From: Megachile rotundata
Lineage: Eukaryota > Arthropoda > Insecta > Hymenoptera > Megachilidae
DNA: 64,000 bases
Direction of reading: 5' to 3'
NCBI RefSeq assembly: GCF_050947335.1
Contig: NW_027473363.1
Location: forward strand, 498,501 to 562,500
Part shown: positions 63,335 to 64,000 of the stretch, piece after piece
Numbering within the stretch: the first letter of the stretch is position 1
Layout: each line of letters starts with the position of its first letter
The notes under the pieces: generated by a model
Told to the model about the DNA's origin: nothing
Databases searched by the model: none
What the model saw: only the letters and a program-made list of their open reading frames with translations
Made by a program: the position numbers and the translations under genes

Positions 63335-64000
63335 AAACACATAATCACACAATAACACAATCACAATCACAAAATCACAATCACACAATCACAATTACAC
63401 AATCACGATGACACAATCACGATCACACAATCACGATCACACAATCACGATCACACAATCACGATCACACAATCACGATCACACAATCACGGTCACACAC
63501 TCACGGTCACACAATCACGGTCACACAACCACACAATCACACAAGCACACAATCATACAATCACACAATCACACACTCACACAGTCACACAATCACCCAA
63601 CCACACAATCACACAATCCCACAATCGCACAATCACACAATCACACAATCACACAATCACACAATCACGCAGTCACAATCACACAATCACAATCACACAA
63701 TCACACAATAACACAATCACACAATCACACAATCACACAATCACACAATCACACAATCACACAATCACATAATCACACAATAACACAATCACAATCACAA
63801 AATCACAATCACACAATCACAATTACACAATCACGATCACACAATCACGATCACACAATCACGATCACACAATCACGATCACACAATCACGATCACACAA
63901 TCACGATCACACAATCACGGTCACACACTCACGGTCACACAATCACGGTCACACAACCACACAATCACACAAGCACACAATCATACAATCACACAATCAC
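63335..64000. repeat. 428-430 bp tandem unit at the window end
   Basis: Landmark A at 63,335 and its partial form near 63,765 are about 430 bp apart; GGTCACACACTC at 63,491 and 63,919 are 428 bp apart. Each unit holds ACAATTAC, a run of ACGATC units, the ACGGTC pair, ACAAGCAC and ACATACAATC. The second unit is cut by the window end, so the number of further units is unknown. Confidence 0.85.

Larger units (their letters stand above)
1261..63810. repeat. Landmark A series (AAACACATAATC, then ACACAATAACAC)
   Basis: This double variant begins (at AAAC) at 1,265; 1,647; 4,951; 5,333; 6,623; 8,787; 9,577; 10,019; 11,537; 11,979; 12,913; 13,355; 18,233; 22,666; 25,165; 26,314; 27,076; 27,518; 29,052; 29,494; 32,689; 33,767; 34,321; 36,481; 37,559; 38,099; 39,895; 40,419; 41,311; 41,797; 43,898; 47,492; 47,874; 53,250; 53,646; 54,962; 60,530; 61,785; 62,737; 63,335, with a partial form near 63,765. 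A 14-bp run containing ACAAAATC nearly always follows. It introduces TAA in two of the three forward frames and explains most ends of forward open frames. It serves as the best anchor for aligning HOR copies. Confidence 0.93.
1..64000. repeat. Octamer satellite array spanning the whole window (ACACAATC family)
   Basis: Every part of the window is built from ACACAATC (8 bp) and its shortened form ACAATC (6 bp), with scattered single-base variants. The pure unit has no G, so the + strand is almost entirely A, C and T and the complement is G/T-rich (GATTGTGT). Neither edge of the array is present, so it is longer than 64 kb. Perfect octamer runs of about 17 units occur, for example about 149-284 and 7,698-7,835. 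They alternate with variant-rich stretches repeated in fixed order kilobases away, which means a higher-order structure and not a simple microsatellite. The forward strand is mostly stop-free in all three frames because 8 is not a multiple of 3. The reverse strand has TGA in every unit, so each reverse frame closes about every 24 bases. No splice-bounded exon, tRNA, rRNA, transposase or terminal inverted repeat was seen. Confidence 0.98.

Noticed and set aside
1..64000. Telomere repeat array (G/T-rich complement GATTGTGT)
   Set aside because: There are no G runs, the unit matches no telomere repeat I recognise, and variant-rich HORs over 64 kb are atypical of terminal telomere. A subtelomeric position remains possible but unsupported.
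1..64000. Histidine-rich metal-binding or antifreeze-like protein family
   Set aside because: Low-complexity His/Asn/Thr content alone is not evidence. Composition is dictated by the codons CAC, AAT, ACA, ATC, CAA and TCA present in the DNA repeat.
1..64000. G-quadruplex or stable hairpin structures
   Set aside because: No runs of three G on either strand, and the near absence of G on the + strand prevents G-C stems.

Overview
The whole 64 kb is one continuous tandem-repeat array. I see no unique-sequence island, no protein gene and no RNA gene. The basic monomer on the + strand is the octamer ACACAATC (4 A, 3 C, 1 T, no G). A hexamer, ACAATC, lacks one CA step, and the two are often joined into a 14-bp composite. 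Point variants (ACGATC, ACGGTC, ACGCAATC, ACAGAATC, ACTCAATC, ACAAGCAC, ACAACCAC, ACATTC, ACAATTAC and others) mark positions along the array. Because these variants recur in the same order, the window resolves into multi-kilobase higher-order repeats (HORs).

The organism cannot be named from the sequence. A G-depleted octamer satellite longer than 64 kb, with nested kilobase-scale duplications, points to eukaryotic heterochromatin (pericentromeric, subtelomeric or sex-chromosome). That is inference: neither array edge nor any flanking gene is in the window.

Layout. (P) 1-2,296 recurs at 3,679-5,985. (Q) About 2,330-8,570 recurs at about 44,870-52,270; the second copy carries private 430-bp and 1,646-bp tandem gains. 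(R) About 8,640-16,540 recurs at about 26,170-32,620; the first copy has an extra 1,376-bp tandem unit and an extra 110-bp unit. (S) 14,400-18,794 and 18,795-23,245 are a roughly 4.4-kb tandem pair, followed by a partial third copy with a 2.4-2.5 kb shift to about 25,750. (T) 31,495-35,286 and 35,287-39,290 are a 3.79-kb tandem pair. (U) 39,895-42,145 holds a roughly 1.4-kb pair. (V) 53,646-55,500 holds a 1.26-1.32 kb pair. The section 58,341-60,780 is the least regular. The end (60,781-64,000) returns to P-like order and closes on a 428-bp tandem unit.

Two landmarks index the array. Landmark A (AAACACATAATC then ACACAATAACAC) occurs about 40 times. Landmark B (ACGGTC or ATGGTC, then ACACAATCAAACATTC) often follows it. 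The A-to-B distance takes only a few values, separated by steps of 14 or 8 bp, so the array records its own copy-number history. Long open frames exist on the + strand, but they follow arithmetically from an 8-bp repeat without stop codons: all three frames give the same His/Asn/Thr/Ile/Gln/Ser peptide. I do not annotate them as genes. I found no defence, mobile or metabolic system. What is notable here is the satellite architecture.
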